DNA of 64,000 bases, taken from NCBI RefSeq assembly GCF_000421165.1, contig NZ_ATWI01000009.1, positions 434,001 through 498,000 on the forward strand. Direction: 5' to 3'. Position numbers and translations under genes: made by a program. Under the pieces are notes generated by a model. It was not told where the DNA came from. It made no database searches and was given only the letters and a program-made list of their open reading frames with translations. Positions 29,930 to 40,007 of this stretch are shown piece after piece; the stretch's first letter is position 1; each line of letters starts with the position of its first letter. This DNA is from Marinobacter daepoensis DSM 16072 (lineage in GTDB: Bacteria; Pseudomonadota; Gammaproteobacteria; Pseudomonadales; Oleiphilaceae).

Positions 29930-31048
29930 TCAGTCCGTAGATCTGGCGATCACCGCGTCTTCCTGCTCCTGACGACGCGAGACTTCTTCGCGGATCAGGC
30001 GCTCCAGGTCTTCAACCAGGGTCGCGTTATCCAGCTTCTGGTTCGGTTTGCCGCCCATGTAGAACAGGTTCTTCGGTGTACCGCCGGTGAGCCCGATGTC
30101 CGCTTCTTTTGCTTCACCCGGGCCATTGACGATACAGCCGATGATGGCAACGTCCATCGAGGTATTAACATCTTCAAGACGAGACTCAAGGTCATTCATG
30201 GTCTGAATCACATCGAAGTTCTGTCTCGAGCAACTCGGGCATGCGATAAAATTGATGCCGCGGCTTCTCAGGCGCAGACTCTTGAGAATGTCAAAGCCAA
30301 CTTTGATTTCCTGCACAGGGTCCGCCGCGAGGGAAACCCGGATCGTATCCCCGATACCATCCATCAACAGCATGCCAAGCCCGATTGAGGACTTTACGGT
30401 TCCAGAGCGGAACCCGCCTGCTTCGGTAATACCAAGGTGAAGCGGCTGTTCAATCTGAGCAGCAATCTGACGGTATGCAGCCACGGTCATAAAAACTTCG
30501 GAAGCCTTGAGGCTGACCTTGAAGTTCTGAAAATCGTGTTTATCGAGAATATCGATATGACGCATCGCCGACTCCACGAGTGCCTCGGGAGTCGGCTCAC
30601 CATATTTCCGTTGCAGGGCCTTCTCCAGAGAACCGGCATTAACCCCGATGCGAATCGGGATGTTGCGATCCCGTGCCGCGCTGATGACTGCGCTCACACG
30701 ATCATCCCGGCCAATGTTTCCCGGGTTGATGCGAAGGCAATCTACGCCAAGTTCCGCTACCTTCAGCGCAATCTTGTAGTCGAAATGAATATCTGCGACC
30801 AGGGGCAGAGATACCTGCTGCCTGATCTTCCCGAACGCTTCCGCCGCTTCCATAGAAGGCACGGATACCCTGACAATGTCTGCACCGGCATCCTGTATCG
30901 CCCGGATCTGACCAACCGTGGCGTCAACATCACAGGTATTGGTGTTGGTCATACTCTGCACCGCAATTGGCGCATCACCACCCACCGGCACATCACCCAC
31001 CATAATCTGACGGGATTTACGTCGTTTTATCGGAGACTCTTGTTTCAT
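29930..31048 (-). CDS. ispG: 4-hydroxy-3-methylbut-2-enyl diphosphate synthase (flavodoxin/ferredoxin type)
   Basis: The penultimate enzyme of the MEP isoprenoid pathway, converting methylerythritol cyclodiphosphate to HMBPP with a [4Fe-4S] cluster. Residues include the TIM-barrel N-terminus ([15 protein letters not shown]) and the cluster cysteines in [10 protein letters not shown] and [12 protein letters not shown]. The ATG at 31048 gives 372 residues, the same length as the E. coli enzyme; a TTG three codons upstream is possible. It lies between rodZ and hisS. It needs Fe-S assembly, relevant to the reduced isc locus nearby. Confidence 0.96.
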   Translation of the reverse strand: MKQESPIKRRKSRQIMVGDVPVGGDAPIAVQSMTNTNTCDVDATVGQIRAIQDAGADIVRVSVPSMEAAEAFGKIRQQVSLPLVADIHFDYKIALKVAELGVDCLRINPGNIGRDDRVSAVISAARDRNIPIRIGVNAGSLEKALQRKYGEPTPEALVESAMRHIDILDKHDFQNFKVSLKASEVFMTVAAYRQIAAQIEQPLHLGITEAGGFRSGTVKSSIGLGMLLMDGIGDTIRVSLAADPVQEIKVGFDILKSLRLRSRGINFIACPSCSRQNFDVIQTMNDLESRLEDVNTSMDVAIIGCIVNGPGEAKEADIGLTGGTPKNLFYMGGKPNQKLDNATLVEDLERLIREEVSRRQEQEDAVIARSTD

Positions 31049-31082
31049 GGAACTCAACCAGCAACCTTTTCGATCATTCTGT

Positions 31083-32078
31083 TCAGGGCTCGAGGGTAAA
31101 CTCTGACCGGTTATTTACGACGCGAAAACTGCCAAGGTCCATCGACTCGCCCTCAAACCTGAGCGACTCCACGGCATTCATCGCACCAACCACAACCCTC
31201 AGAGGCGCCCTGCCCTGGACGTCCAGCGCATCGCCGTCCCGGCGCAAAGCACTTACGAGACGCTTACCATCGGCATCCGTTACCTGAACCCAGCAGTCAT
31301 TACTGAAATTCATTTCCAGCCGCACCAAGCCTGGCAGATTCTCCTGGTCCACAGATTCACTCTGCGCTACCACGGACACCTCAGTATCGGTGGTTAACGG
31401 CCCAGCAGTCTCTGTAGCCTCACCGCCCACAGCCATCTCTGGCTCAGCTGATGCAGGTTCCTGGCTTATTGCGGACGGGGCTGTGTCCGTATTCTCAGTC
31501 ACAACCCCGGGCTCAGGCGAGACGATCGGGGCTTCAGCGATGGAAGCTGACGACACACGGGTTTCAGCTGGAATATCCTCGCCCGGGACAGACTCATCCA
31601 CCAATGGTGCCGACGCTTCTTCAGGAATGTCGGCGGCCGGCGTCACCTGCTCAGGCCCCGGCTTTAAAAAATGGTCGTAAACCAGAAACCCGACAACAGC
31701 AACAAAAACCAGAAGCAGCGTAAGCTTGGCAAACTGCCGCTTTCGTTTTTTCTTGCGCTCGATATCAATCAGAGGATTTGACTGCTGCTCCTGAACCCGA
31801 CGCTGACGAAGGGGCTCAAGCTCAGAGTCCAGTGTCCGAATCAGGGCATCGGCATCCAGCCCGACCTGCCGGGCGTAGGTACGGACGTAGCCTTTGAGAA
31901 ACAGCTCAGTATCTACCTTGCTGTAGTCACCCGCTTCAATGGCCTGAATAACCGACGGGCGAAGGTGCTGCAGGTTCGCAATGTCTGACACATTGAGCCC
32001 GAGCTTTTCACGGGCTTGCCTGAGCTGCTGGCCAACGGAAGTTCCCGCTGCTGGTTGTGACTGCTCCTCACCGGTCAT
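31083..32078 (-). CDS. rodZ: Cell-shape protein RodZ
   Basis: Links MreB filaments to the inner membrane. The 331-residue protein has an N-terminal Cro/C1-type helix-turn-helix domain (about 15-85, [19 protein letters not shown]), a basic stretch (RKKKRKRQ), a membrane helix at about 112-134, an acidic, Ser/Thr/Pro-rich periplasmic linker and a DUF4115 beta domain at the C-terminus ([20 protein letters not shown]). ATG at 32078; a TTG two codons upstream is possible. It overlaps the pilF stop by 11 bases. Confidence 0.92.
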   Translation of the reverse strand: MTGEEQSQPAAGTSVGQQLRQAREKLGLNVSDIANLQHLRPSVIQAIEAGDYSKVDTELFLKGYVRTYARQVGLDADALIRTLDSELEPLRQRRVQEQQSNPLIDIERKKKRKRQFAKLTLLLVFVAVVGFLVYDHFLKPGPEQVTPAADIPEEASAPLVDESVPGEDIPAETRVSSASIAEAPIVSPEPGVVTENTDTAPSAISQEPASAEPEMAVGGEATETAGPLTTDTEVSVVAQSESVDQENLPGLVRLEMNFSNDCWVQVTDADGKRLVSALRRDGDALDVQGRAPLRVVVGAMNAVESLRFEGESMDLGSFRVVNNRSEFTLEP

Positions 32079-32871
32079 TGGCAATCAATACCTTATAGTG
32101 TTGATATTCCACGGAATCCGGATACTCGTTCCTCAGCAGTAACGCCAGACTAGCTTCCTGATCCCTGTCCTGAAAATGCCGGGCAATCCGAATACCGGTA
32201 TACAAACTTTCCGGCGAATGCGTCAGCCGGGTGTTGCGCTGTATCATGGTCTGAAGACGACTGTAATAACGCGACGCGTCACTGAAATCCTGCTGTTCCA
32301 CCAGGACCCGTGACAGCGAAAGCAGCGCTCTGGCCTCGCCTCGAGTCAGCTCAACAGCTCTCCGGTAGGCTGCTTCTGCGGCCTCTGGAGCGCCGAGACG
32401 TTCTTCTGTCATGCCAAGGTTATAGAAGACCGCCCCCCGATCCGGATACTCTGTATCCCGGGATGCTACCTGAAACTGGTCACGGGCATCTTCAAATCGG
32501 GACTGGCTATAAAGAAAGGCGCCATAGTAGACCCGCCCCCGCGTATAACCACCGTCCGACGAAATGGCATCCCGAAAGCTCTTCTCCGCAAGCTTCTCCT
32601 CACCCTCCGCACTGAGCACAAGGCCACGTGCTGCCAGTGCGGCCGCGCTGCTGTTATCGAGTTCAAGCGCTCTGTCCAGGTGATTGCGGGCGCGGTCCAG
32701 ATTTCCTTGACCAATGTAGGCGGTGGCCAGCTGGACGTAGTTGTTGAGGGCCTTCTGGCGATCAGCTTCCCGGCTGAACCGGCTGTCTGTTGTGGTCACA
32801 CATCCCGACACCAGCATCGCGAGCATAAGAGCCACAACCGACATCAATCTCACGGTAACGTCCTTTGCCAT
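32068..32871 (-). CDS. pilF: Type IV pilus biogenesis lipoprotein PilF (PilW)
   Basis: A TPR lipoprotein needed for outer membrane localisation of the PilQ secretin. The 267-residue precursor has a lipobox (MLAMLVSGC) and about six TPR units, beginning KALNNYVQLATAYIGQGNLD and continuing with RARNHLDRALELDNSSAA. The ATG at 32871 follows AGGAAAAGGTG; two TTG codons lie just ahead in frame. The order rlmN-pilF-rodZ-ispG is the same as I recall in Pseudomonas. Confidence 0.93.
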   Translation of the reverse strand: MAKDVTVRLMSVVALMLAMLVSGCVTTTDSRFSREADRQKALNNYVQLATAYIGQGNLDRARNHLDRALELDNSSAAALAARGLVLSAEGEEKLAEKSFRDAISSDGGYTRGRVYYGAFLYSQSRFEDARDQFQVASRDTEYPDRGAVFYNLGMTEERLGAPEAAEAAYRRAVELTRGEARALLSLSRVLVEQQDFSDASRYYSRLQTMIQRNTRLTHSPESLYTGIRIARHFQDRDQEASLALLLRNEYPDSVEYQHYKVLIANDR

Positions 32872-32909
32872 CAACAAACACCTTTTCCTGTTGTTCGACC
32901 CTGCGGCCT

Positions 32910-34019
32910 TCAGGGGTTGACCTGTTGTACCGCTATGTATCGCTGGCTCCGACGGGTCCTGTCCTCAACCCGCCCTACGAGCTGACCGCAGGCCGCATCA
33001 ATGTCATCACCACGTGTCGTGCGAATGGTGGTTACATAACCCGCTTCATTCAGCACCGTCTGAAAGCGCCGGGTAGCATTCATGCTCGGCCGGCGGAAAT
33101 CGCTTTCGGGGAACGGGTTGAACGGAATCAGGTTAATCTTGCACGGCAACCCTTTCAAAACCATGGCAAGCTCACGGGCATGCTCAGGCTGATCATTCAT
33201 ACCCTCGATCACCGTGTACTCAATCGTCGCTTTACGCTTATCCGGCAAGCGGGCCAGATACCGACGAGTAGCCGCAAGCAACTCGGAGATCGGATATTTC
33301 TTGTTCAGGGGCACCAACTGATTCCTGAGTTCATCATTGGGCGCATGCAAGGAGATGGCCAGTGAAACATCGGTAACCTCACCGAGACGATCCAACGCCG
33401 GCACGACGCCAGAGGTACTGAGGGTCACCCGCCGTTTCGAAATACCGTAGGCCAGGTCTTCCATCATGAGATTCATGGCATCGACCACGTTCTCAAAGTT
33501 CAGCAAGGGTTCTCCCATGCCCATCATAACCACGTTCGTGATCGGTCGTTCACTGGGCTCAAAAGGCATAAACGCCTTTCGGGCAACCCAAACCTGCCCG
33601 ATAATCTCAGCAGCCGTCAGATTCCGGTTGAAACCGCGTTTACCGGTAGAACAAAAGGTGCAATCGAGACTGCACCCGATCTGGGACGAGACACACAGTG
33701 TTCCACGCTCACCGTCCGGAATCAGAACGGTTTCAACGCTGTTGCCGTTGTCCATCCGCATGACCCACTTACGGGTCCCATCCTTCGAGGTCTCATCGTA
33801 GACGACCTCAGGACCACGAATTTCGGCGATCTCTTTCAGCTTTTCCCGGAGCGGCTTACTCACATTGGTCATTTGATCGAAGTCATCAACGCCACGCTGA
33901 TGCATCCACTGAAGCATCTGTTGGGCGCGAAAACGCTTCTCACCCAGAGATTCAAAAAACGCTTCCAGTTTTGCCTTCGGCATTCCCAGAAGATTGACTT
34001 TTTCGGCGGGGCGAGTCAT
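32910..34019 (-). CDS. rlmN: Dual-specificity RNA methyltransferase RlmN
   Basis: A radical SAM enzyme that methylates C2 of A2503 in 23S rRNA and A37 of some tRNAs. The 369-residue protein has the CxxxCxxC motif in [16 protein letters not shown], the GMGEPLLNF motif and the [12 protein letters not shown] end with the second catalytic cysteine. The start ATG at 34019 ([13 protein letters not shown]) is preceded by GAGGTTATGT; the open frame continues upstream through ndk sequence and is not coding there. Confidence 0.96.
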   Translation of the reverse strand: MTRPAEKVNLLGMPKAKLEAFFESLGEKRFRAQQMLQWMHQRGVDDFDQMTNVSKPLREKLKEIAEIRGPEVVYDETSKDGTRKWVMRMDNGNSVETVLIPDGERGTLCVSSQIGCSLDCTFCSTGKRGFNRNLTAAEIIGQVWVARKAFMPFEPSERPITNVVMMGMGEPLLNFENVVDAMNLMMEDLAYGISKRRVTLSTSGVVPALDRLGEVTDVSLAISLHAPNDELRNQLVPLNKKYPISELLAATRRYLARLPDKRKATIEYTVIEGMNDQPEHARELAMVLKGLPCKINLIPFNPFPESDFRRPSMNATRRFQTVLNEAGYVTTIRTTRGDDIDAACGQLVGRVEDRTRRSQRYIAVQQVNP

Positions 34020-34044
34020 TACATAACCTCGATCAGATAACCAA

Positions 34045-34074
34045 TTCGGGGATGCCCGGAAAGGCACCCCCGAA
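34045..34074 (-). other. Intercistronic hairpin between ndk and rlmN
   Basis: TTCGGGG / CCCCGAA arms with inner TGCC/GGCA. No T-tract follows on the minus strand, so it may act as an RNA stability element rather than a terminator. Confidence 0.4.
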
Positions 34075-34083
34075 ACAACAACC

Positions 34084-34512
34084 TCAGCCGCGCGGGCAGA
34101 TTTCGTTGTCGTTGAAGAAATACGCCACTTCACGCTCAGCAGACGCGGCAGAGTCGGAACCGTGAACTGCGTTTGCGTCGATAGAAGAAGCGAAATCAGC
34201 TCGGATGGTTCCGGCTTCTGCTTCCTTCGGGTTGGTGGCACCCATCAGCTCACGATTCTTAAGGATAGCGCCTTCACCTTCCAGAGCCTGAACCACAACC
34301 GGACCAGAGGTCATGAAAGCAACCAGATCATTGAAGAACGGGCGCTCTTTGTGCTCTGCGTAAAAGCCTTCCGCCTGTTCCTGAGTCAGGTGCATCATTT
34401 TTGACGCAACAATTTTCAGGCCGGCTTTTTCAAAACGGCTGTAGATTTCGCCGATAACGTTCTTGGCGACCGCGTCGGGCTTGATAATAGAGAGCGTGCG
34501 CTCGTTGGCCAT
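34084..34512 (-). CDS. ndk: Nucleoside diphosphate kinase
   Basis: Transfers the gamma phosphate between nucleoside triphosphates and diphosphates through a phosphohistidine. The 142-residue sequence starts [19 protein letters not shown] and carries the active-site histidine in [20 protein letters not shown]; the ATP-binding [12 protein letters not shown] segment is intact. It follows the cysteine desulfurase after 69 bases. In related genomes the remaining isc genes lie between iscS and ndk; here they are absent. Confidence 0.97.
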   Translation of the reverse strand: MANERTLSIIKPDAVAKNVIGEIYSRFEKAGLKIVASKMMHLTQEQAEGFYAEHKERPFFNDLVAFMTSGPVVVQALEGEGAILKNRELMGATNPKEAEAGTIRADFASSIDANAVHGSDSAASAEREVAYFFNDNEICPRG

Positions 34513-34581
34513 AATGTTTCTCCAGTCAGTTCAGTGTTGAAAATTCAGGGGTGGGATTATACGCAGTCCGGATGCACCTGC

Positions 34582-35730
34582 CTACCGCACAGAACGAAGT
34601 CGCTCCACAACATCCCTGATCTGTGAACAGGCAAAGACGATTTCATCTTCTGTCGTAAACCTGCCAAACGAAAATCTCAATGCCCGATGCGCCAGCTCAT
34701 CGCTGACGCCAATGCCACGCAACACGTAAGATGGCTCCACCGTTGCCGACGCGCACGCCGACCCCGACGACACCGCTACCTGCCTAAGGCCAAGCATCAG
34801 CGACTCTGCCTCTACACCTTCGAACGACAGGTTGATCAGGCCAGGCACCCGATGATCCCGGCTACCATTGAAGTGAACCCCCTCCAGCCCTTCGAGCGCT
34901 TCCAAAAACCGGGACCGAAGCTGCTCAAGCCGCTCCATTTCAGACTCAAGACCTGCCCTGGCGAGTTCAAAGGCTTTGCCCATCCCGACAATCTGATGCG
35001 TTGCCAGCGTGCCTGAACGCATTCCACGCTCATGACCGCCCCCATGAATCTGGGCGGCGATGCGAACATCCGGTGCACGCCGAACATAGAGCGCCCCAAT
35101 ACCCTTGGGGCCGTATACCTTGTGACCGGAAAGCGAGAGCAGGTCAACATTCAACTCGGAAACATTCAGCGGACACTTACCTGCTGCCTGTGCGGCATCA
35201 ACATGAAAAAGTACACCCCGACGGCGCAGCATGGCACCAATTGCCTGCGTATCAGTGATAGAACCAAGCTCGTTATTGACCATCATCAGACTAACCAGCA
35301 CCGTATTGTCCCTAAGCGCCTGCTCCACCACCTCAGGCCTAAGTCGTCCATCGGCATCTGGCCTGAGCCAGGTAACGCCAACCCCTTTGTCTTCCAGCCA
35401 TTTGCAGGTATCGACCACCGCCTTGTGCTCGATAATCGACGTAACGACATGGGGGCGATCGTGTAGCTCCACCACCCCTTTTATGGCGAGGTTATCTGAC
35501 TCAGTTGCCCCGGATGTCCAGACAATCTCCCGAGGGTCAGCCTGAATCAGTTCCGCCACCTGGCGTCGGGCATTCTCAACAGCGGCCTCTGCCTGCCAGC
35601 CATAGCCATGGGAACGGGACGCGGGGTTACCGAACACCCCGTCAAGCGTGAGGCATTTCATCATTTCTTCAGCAACGGCCGGGTCAACGGGCGTCGTTGC
35701 CGCATAATCCAGATAGACGGGCTTTTTCAT
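34582..35730 (-). CDS. iscS: IscS-type cysteine desulfurase lacking the usual C-terminal tail
   Basis: PLP enzyme that takes sulfur from cysteine for Fe-S clusters and thiolated tRNAs. The sequence is IscS-like throughout ([35 protein letters not shown] with PLP Lys204; [22 protein letters not shown] with catalytic Cys326). It ends at [19 protein letters not shown] plus a few residues, at 382 residues, about 20 shorter than the E. coli IscS (404), whose tail contacts the IscU scaffold. iscU, iscA, hscB, hscA and fdx do not follow. The ATG at 35730 is used; TTG two codons earlier is the alternative. It shares a transcript with iscR. Confidence 0.85.
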   Translation of the reverse strand: MKKPVYLDYAATTPVDPAVAEEMMKCLTLDGVFGNPASRSHGYGWQAEAAVENARRQVAELIQADPREIVWTSGATESDNLAIKGVVELHDRPHVVTSIIEHKAVVDTCKWLEDKGVGVTWLRPDADGRLRPEVVEQALRDNTVLVSLMMVNNELGSITDTQAIGAMLRRRGVLFHVDAAQAAGKCPLNVSELNVDLLSLSGHKVYGPKGIGALYVRRAPDVRIAAQIHGGGHERGMRSGTLATHQIVGMGKAFELARAGLESEMERLEQLRSRFLEALEGLEGVHFNGSRDHRVPGLINLSFEGVEAESLMLGLRQVAVSSGSACASATVEPSYVLRGIGVSDELAHRALRFSFGRFTTEDEIVFACSQIRDVVERLRSVR

Positions 35731-35749
35731 AGTCAAAGAGGTCGGGTTA

Positions 35750-36247
35750 TCAGGCCGGAGCCTGGTCAGTCAGTCGTTGGGTATTAATGGTTTCCGGGTT
35801 TTCTTCGGAATGCTTGCGGTTCTGGCGATCAGCCACTTGGCGAATTTCATGCTTACGCATCAAATCACCCAGACTGATTTCACTCAGAAACTGATGGATC
35901 TGATCGCTAAGGTCGGACCACAGATGATGAGTCAGGCATTTCTCGCCGTTCTGACAATCGCCTTTGTTGCCACAGCGAGTAGTATCCAGAGATTCACTCA
36001 CCGCATCGACAACGTCCGCCACGTAAACCTCATCGGCAGACCGACTGAGACGATACCCGCCCCCCGGCCCACGCACGCTGTCCACCAGGTTCTGGCGCCG
36101 CAACCGAGAAAAAAGCTGCTCTAGGTAAGAAAGGGAGATTTCCTGCCGGGTCGAGATATCCGCGAGGCTCACAGGCCCCTGCCCTGCGTGCAGAGCAAGA
36201 TCCAGCATTGCCGTTACAGCATAGCGGCCTTTTGTGGTCAGCTTCAT
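35750..36247 (-). CDS. iscR: Fe-S cluster regulator IscR
   Basis: Rrf2-family repressor sensing [2Fe-2S] cluster supply. The winged helix begins [20 protein letters not shown], the recognition region is [21 protein letters not shown], and the cluster motif is [14 protein letters not shown] with the three cysteines spaced five residues apart, plus the nearby histidine. The length (165) is normal; the tail is polar and variable. It precedes iscS by 19 bases and has a matching IscR-type half-box over its own promoter. Confidence 0.95.
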   Translation of the reverse strand: MKLTTKGRYAVTAMLDLALHAGQGPVSLADISTRQEISLSYLEQLFSRLRRQNLVDSVRGPGGGYRLSRSADEVYVADVVDAVSESLDTTRCGNKGDCQNGEKCLTHHLWSDLSDQIHQFLSEISLGDLMRKHEIRQVADRQNRKHSEENPETINTQRLTDQAPA

Positions 36248-36292
36248 AACCTCAGCCCCAGTAATGGGATTGGATCCCGATTCACTGGAGCG

Positions 36293-36325
36293 AGTATGAA
36301 TTGACCCACCAAAACAGTCAAGTAT
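36293..36325 (-). promoter_or_regulatory. iscR promoter with a type 1 IscR half-box
   Basis: TTGACT (36321-36316) and CATACT (36298-36293) are 17 bases apart. The half site ATACTTGACT (36325-36316) fits the IscR type 1 consensus exactly and covers the -35; the mirror half in 36311-36301 is only about half conserved. It begins one base after the cysE stop and fits self-repression. Confidence 0.65.
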
Positions 36326-37123
36326 TCAGCCTCGCCCCTGCTCACCCGACTCTCCCGGCTCATCCGGCTCATCACGCACACAGTCGAAATCCTCATCGTG
36401 CAAACGAGGCAGCTCGCCATTCTGGTATTCGGCATTAACCTTGCGCAGCGCCTTGCACATGATTTCGATCCGGTCATCAACCGCATGCATATGATCCAGC
36501 AACGCCCGGACCGAGCGAGCGACCGGGTCAGGCATTTCCTCAGTGACGCCATACGCATCGAACCCCATGCGCTCTTCCATCTGCTTGCGCCGGACATCAT
36601 CCTCGCCCTGGCGCTTAACAATCACTCGCCCGGGAATCCCCACCACGGTTGCCCCCGGAGGCACGGCCTTGGTCACCACCGAGTTGGAGCCAACTTTGGC
36701 CCCCTCACCCACCTCAAATGGCCCAAGAATCTTTGCGCCGGCACCCACAACCACGCCATTTCCGATGGTGGGGTGTCGCTTGCCTTTATTCCAGCTTGTG
36801 CCGCCCAGAGTAACCCCTTGATAGAGCGTAACGTCATCGCCGATCACCGTGGTTTCCCCAATAACCACTCCCATTCCGTGATCTATGAAGAAACGACGCC
36901 CGATCGAGGCACCCGGATGGATTTCGATACCGGTAAACCATCGCGCCAGAGTGGAGATGGTCCGGGCAAGCCACTTCAGCCCCAACCCCCAGAGCCAGTG
37001 GGAAAAACGATGCAACAACAGGGCGTGCAGCCCCGGATAGTTGGTCAGTACCTCGAAGGTGTTCCGGGCAGCCGGGTCCCGATGAAATACACTGTTTACA
37101 TCTTCGCGTAAGCGCTCAAACAT
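36326..37123 (-). CDS. cysE: Serine O-acetyltransferase
   Basis: Makes O-acetylserine, the precursor of cysteine. The 265-residue protein has the N-terminal helical domain ([25 protein letters not shown] is a conserved block), then left-handed beta-helix hexapeptide repeats with [18 protein letters not shown] and [18 protein letters not shown]. An acidic tail ([20 protein letters not shown]) follows the core and is longer than usual. The ATG at 37123 has GGACAGGAATAAC upstream and lies 4 bases after the trmJ stop. Confidence 0.93.
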   Translation of the reverse strand: MFERLREDVNSVFHRDPAARNTFEVLTNYPGLHALLLHRFSHWLWGLGLKWLARTISTLARWFTGIEIHPGASIGRRFFIDHGMGVVIGETTVIGDDVTLYQGVTLGGTSWNKGKRHPTIGNGVVVGAGAKILGPFEVGEGAKVGSNSVVTKAVPPGATVVGIPGRVIVKRQGEDDVRRKQMEERMGFDAYGVTEEMPDPVARSVRALLDHMHAVDDRIEIMCKALRKVNAEYQNGELPRLHDEDFDCVRDEPDEPGESGEQGRG

Positions 37124-37127
37124 GATG

Positions 37128-37991
37128 TTATTCCTGTCCTTCATCGGCGACTCTGGCCGCCGTTGCCTTGCCTCTTACCCCTTCACGGGCACCTGCAGCC
37201 TTTTGCGCCGACGACAGCACCCCTCGAAGAATATTGATTTCCATCTGGTCCATCTGCGCCCGCTGAAAAAGCCGCCGCAACCGGGCCATCAGCTGCCTGG
37301 GGTTATCACGGCGATGAAAATCCACATCCTCCAGCATCTGTTCAAGATGGCCAAAGAAGCCTTCTACCTCATTCACGGTCGCCGGAGGAACATCCCAGCC
37401 GCGATCGCCAGGCACCAGCATGGCATCAAGGTAGGGGCTGCTTTCCTCCTCTTCAAGCCCCCTCAGGTAATGCATCCGCAGCTCATAACAGATCACCTGA
37501 ACTGCCATAGCCAGATTCAGTGAACTGTAATCGGGGTTCGAAGGGATGTGGATGTGGTAATGGCAATGCTGCAACTCCTCATTGGAGAGCCCGCTGCTCT
37601 CCCGGCCGAACACCAGGGCAACCGGGCCACGACTGCTGTGTTCTGCAGCTGTCACGGCTGCCTGCGGAGGCGACACAACCGGCCACGGAACCTTGCGACC
37701 ACGGGCACTGGTCCCCATGACCAGCACGCACTCTGACAAGGCCTCATCCAGTGTCGACACCACTTGCGCCCGATCCAGCACGTCAGCCGCAGAAGAAGCT
37801 CTCGCATAGGAGGCCTCATCCGGAAACGACGAAGGGTTAACAAGCCAAAGATTCCCCAGCCCCATATTCTTCATGGCGCGGGCCACGGCGCCTATGTTGC
37901 CCGAATGTGTCGTCTCAACGAGGACAATACGAATCTGGTCGTTGTAGGTATCGGTGCTTTCCAACGGCAACGCGGGCTTGTTCATGGTCAT
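37128..37991 (-). CDS. trmJ: tRNA (cytidine/uridine-2'-O-)-methyltransferase TrmJ
   Basis: A SPOUT methyltransferase modifying position 32 of tRNAs. The 287-residue protein shows [20 protein letters not shown] near the start, the knot motifs [14 protein letters not shown] and [20 protein letters not shown], and a C-terminal helical extension (to about residue 287) typical of TrmJ. The start ATG at 37991 (MTMNKP) or 37985 is chosen because upstream codons match no family sequence. It is divergent from suhB and operonic with cysE. Confidence 0.93.
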   Translation of the reverse strand: MTMNKPALPLESTDTYNDQIRIVLVETTHSGNIGAVARAMKNMGLGNLWLVNPSSFPDEASYARASSAADVLDRAQVVSTLDEALSECVLVMGTSARGRKVPWPVVSPPQAAVTAAEHSSRGPVALVFGRESSGLSNEELQHCHYHIHIPSNPDYSSLNLAMAVQVICYELRMHYLRGLEEEESSPYLDAMLVPGDRGWDVPPATVNEVEGFFGHLEQMLEDVDFHRRDNPRQLMARLRRLFQRAQMDQMEINILRGVLSSAQKAAGAREGVRGKATAARVADEGQE

Positions 37992-38165
37992 TAGGCCTGT
38001 TACTTCAAGAAACGTAGTGAAAGGAGCTGCATTATAACAGAATTCGGGGCCAATCCGCTTCCAGGATATCTCGCAACCCCATGACATCCGTGCTTTTGCT
38101 GAGCCAAAAAACATACAAGACGGGCCACTTTTTGCTATGATGGCCGGCCTTCACACACCCGGATA

Positions 38166-38978
38166 ATGAACACTCAGATGCAACCAGCAATTAAAATGGC
38201 CCTGCGCGTCGCCCGCCAGGGTTCTGACTACCTGAAAGCCCATTTCGAGCGCCAGGAGCCTAACGGCAAGGACGAGTCCGAGCGTTATCGGCAACTGGAG
38301 CGCGTGGAGCGGTCAATCTACGACAACTTCACTGAGCAACTGGAAAAGGCCTACAAGGACCACGTCATCGCCCCAGCAGGCGAGGCCGATGCCGGTACCA
38401 ACGAAAAAAGCTGGCACATTTTCCCGGTCCTGGGCCGTGACAACTTTGTCCGGGGCATTCCGGAGTTTGTCCTCGCCCTGGCCCAGAAGAGGAACAACCG
38501 CACAGAAAACCTCTTGCTGGTCAACCCGATCACCGGAGAAGAATATTCAGCGAGCCGCGGCCATGGCGCAGCCCTGAACAGCCGACGGGTGCGCACGTCC
38601 GATATCAAGGCCACATCACGGGCAGCCCTGGCGACCAACCTGCTGGATCAGTCACGGCAGGGTGACGACCCAATGATCTGGGGCGAGATGGCTGCCGTCC
38701 TGGCACGCGATACAGCAATGTTCCGCACTTCCGGCTGTGTCACGCTGGACATTGCCCGGGTTTCAGCCGGCCTGCTGGACGCCGTTGTGATCTTCCGGCC
38801 AGAGGCTGCCGATTACGACCTTGGCGTCACACTGGCTATGGAATCGGGCGCCCTCACCGGCGACTTTTCAGGCAACCCTGCTGCCGGCGCAGCGAAGCAG
38901 CTTGTCGTGGCCAACCCCAAGCTTTTCCGGGAACTGCTCAAAACGCTTCACCCATTCCGAGGCAGACTGCCACGGTAA
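38166..38978 (+). CDS. suhB: SuhB-like inositol monophosphatase family protein with a broken metal site
   Basis: A 270-residue protein of the IMPase fold in the normal suhB position beside trmJ and secF. The family signature DPLDGTTNF that binds the catalytic metals is here FPVLGRDNF (residues 86-94), and the upstream GEES-type acidic pair is missing (PAGEADAG). The second signature (RPEAADYDLG) keeps one aspartate. The rest, such as ASRGHGAALNSRRVR, is still family-like. Hydrolase activity is therefore unlikely. In E. coli SuhB also binds the Nus complex to assist rRNA antitermination independently of catalysis, so a non-enzymatic role is plausible. Start ATG at 38166. Confidence 0.85.
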   Translation: MNTQMQPAIKMALRVARQGSDYLKAHFERQEPNGKDESERYRQLERVERSIYDNFTEQLEKAYKDHVIAPAGEADAGTNEKSWHIFPVLGRDNFVRGIPEFVLALAQKRNNRTENLLLVNPITGEEYSASRGHGAALNSRRVRTSDIKATSRAALATNLLDQSRQGDDPMIWGEMAAVLARDTAMFRTSGCVTLDIARVSAGLLDAVVIFRPEAADYDLGVTLAMESGALTGDFSGNPAAGAAKQLVVANPKLFRELLKTLHPFRGRLPR

Positions 38979-38997
38979 TAACCTGACCTGCCCGGAT

Positions 38998-39036
38998 AAA
39001 AAAAACCGCCACTCCCAAAGGATGGCGGTTTTTTTA
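38998..39036. terminator. Bidirectional terminator between suhB and secF
   Basis: ACCGCCA / TGGCGGT stem with an 11-base loop, flanked by A-run and T7. It serves both convergent genes. Confidence 0.9.
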
Positions 39037-39056
39037 TGCTCGCTCAAAAACCGGAC

Positions 39057-40007
39057 TTACATCCGGTTCAGCCACTCAGGCGGCTGCTCTTCTTCCTCTT
39101 CTCCTGCCCCCTCTTTGGAAGGCACCATGAGGTCTTCGCGAGTCACCCCCATCACCATCAACATGTTCGCCGACACATAGATAGAGGAATAGGTACCCAC
39201 GACCACACCGATAATCAGCGCAATGGCGAAGTTATTGATCGCCTCCCCGCCGAGAAAGTACAGCGCCAGCAACACAACCAACGTGGTACCAGAGGTGTTG
39301 ATGGTTCGTGTTATGGTCTCATGGATTGACTGGTTAATGATGTCCCAGGGCTCACCCACTCGCATCTTACGGAAGTTCTCACGAATCCGGTCAGCGACCA
39401 CGATCGTGTCATTCAGAGAGTAGCCAATGACCGCCAGCAATGCCGCCAGCACGGTCAGATCAAATGTCCACTGAAACAACGCGAAAACACCGAGCACGAT
39501 AATCACATCGTGGGCCAGCGGAATCACCGAGGCAATGCCAAACTTGAACTGGAAGCGCATGCCGACATAAATCAACACTACCGCAAGCGCAATCAGCAAC
39601 CCAAGCCCGCTGTCCTCTTTCAGTTCCTCACCAACCTGAGAGCCGACAAACTCAGAACTGACCAGTTCAAGCTCATTGCCACTACCGGCAAGTGCCGCAG
39701 CAACGTCCGCCGCCAACTGATCGTTGCCCGCCTCGGCCATACGAATCAGGACCGTGGTGTCAGCGCCGAAATTCTGGACAGCAAATTGCTCGTATCCGGC
39801 TTCGGTCAACGTACTTCGGATGCCATCCAGGCTTGGCGCTTCGGCGTACTCCAGCTCAACCGACGTCCCCCCGGTAAAATCCATCCCCAGATTGAGCCCG
39901 CGAACCGCCAACAGCGCGATGGAGGCGACCACCAGGAAAATAGAAACTACGGAAGCAACCTTCCGCAACCCCATGAAATCAAACGGTTGCTTTTCCATAT
40001 CAGGCAT
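39057..40007 (-). CDS. secF: Protein translocase subunit SecF
   Basis: Membrane partner of SecD that uses the proton gradient to finish protein export. The 316-residue protein has six membrane helices; GLNLGMDFTGGTSVELEY follows the first, and the pore block VIGYSLNDTIVVADRIRENF and the Thr-rich HETITRTINTSGTTLVVL are intact. The start at 40007 overlaps the secD stop by 8 bases; an ATG at 39998 is also possible. An acidic Glu-rich tail ends the protein. Confidence 0.96.
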   Translation of the reverse strand: MPDMEKQPFDFMGLRKVASVVSIFLVVASIALLAVRGLNLGMDFTGGTSVELEYAEAPSLDGIRSTLTEAGYEQFAVQNFGADTTVLIRMAEAGNDQLAADVAAALAGSGNELELVSSEFVGSQVGEELKEDSGLGLLIALAVVLIYVGMRFQFKFGIASVIPLAHDVIIVLGVFALFQWTFDLTVLAALLAVIGYSLNDTIVVADRIRENFRKMRVGEPWDIINQSIHETITRTINTSGTTLVVLLALYFLGGEAINNFAIALIIGVVVGTYSSIYVSANMLMVMGVTREDLMVPSKEGAGEEEEEQPPEWLNRM

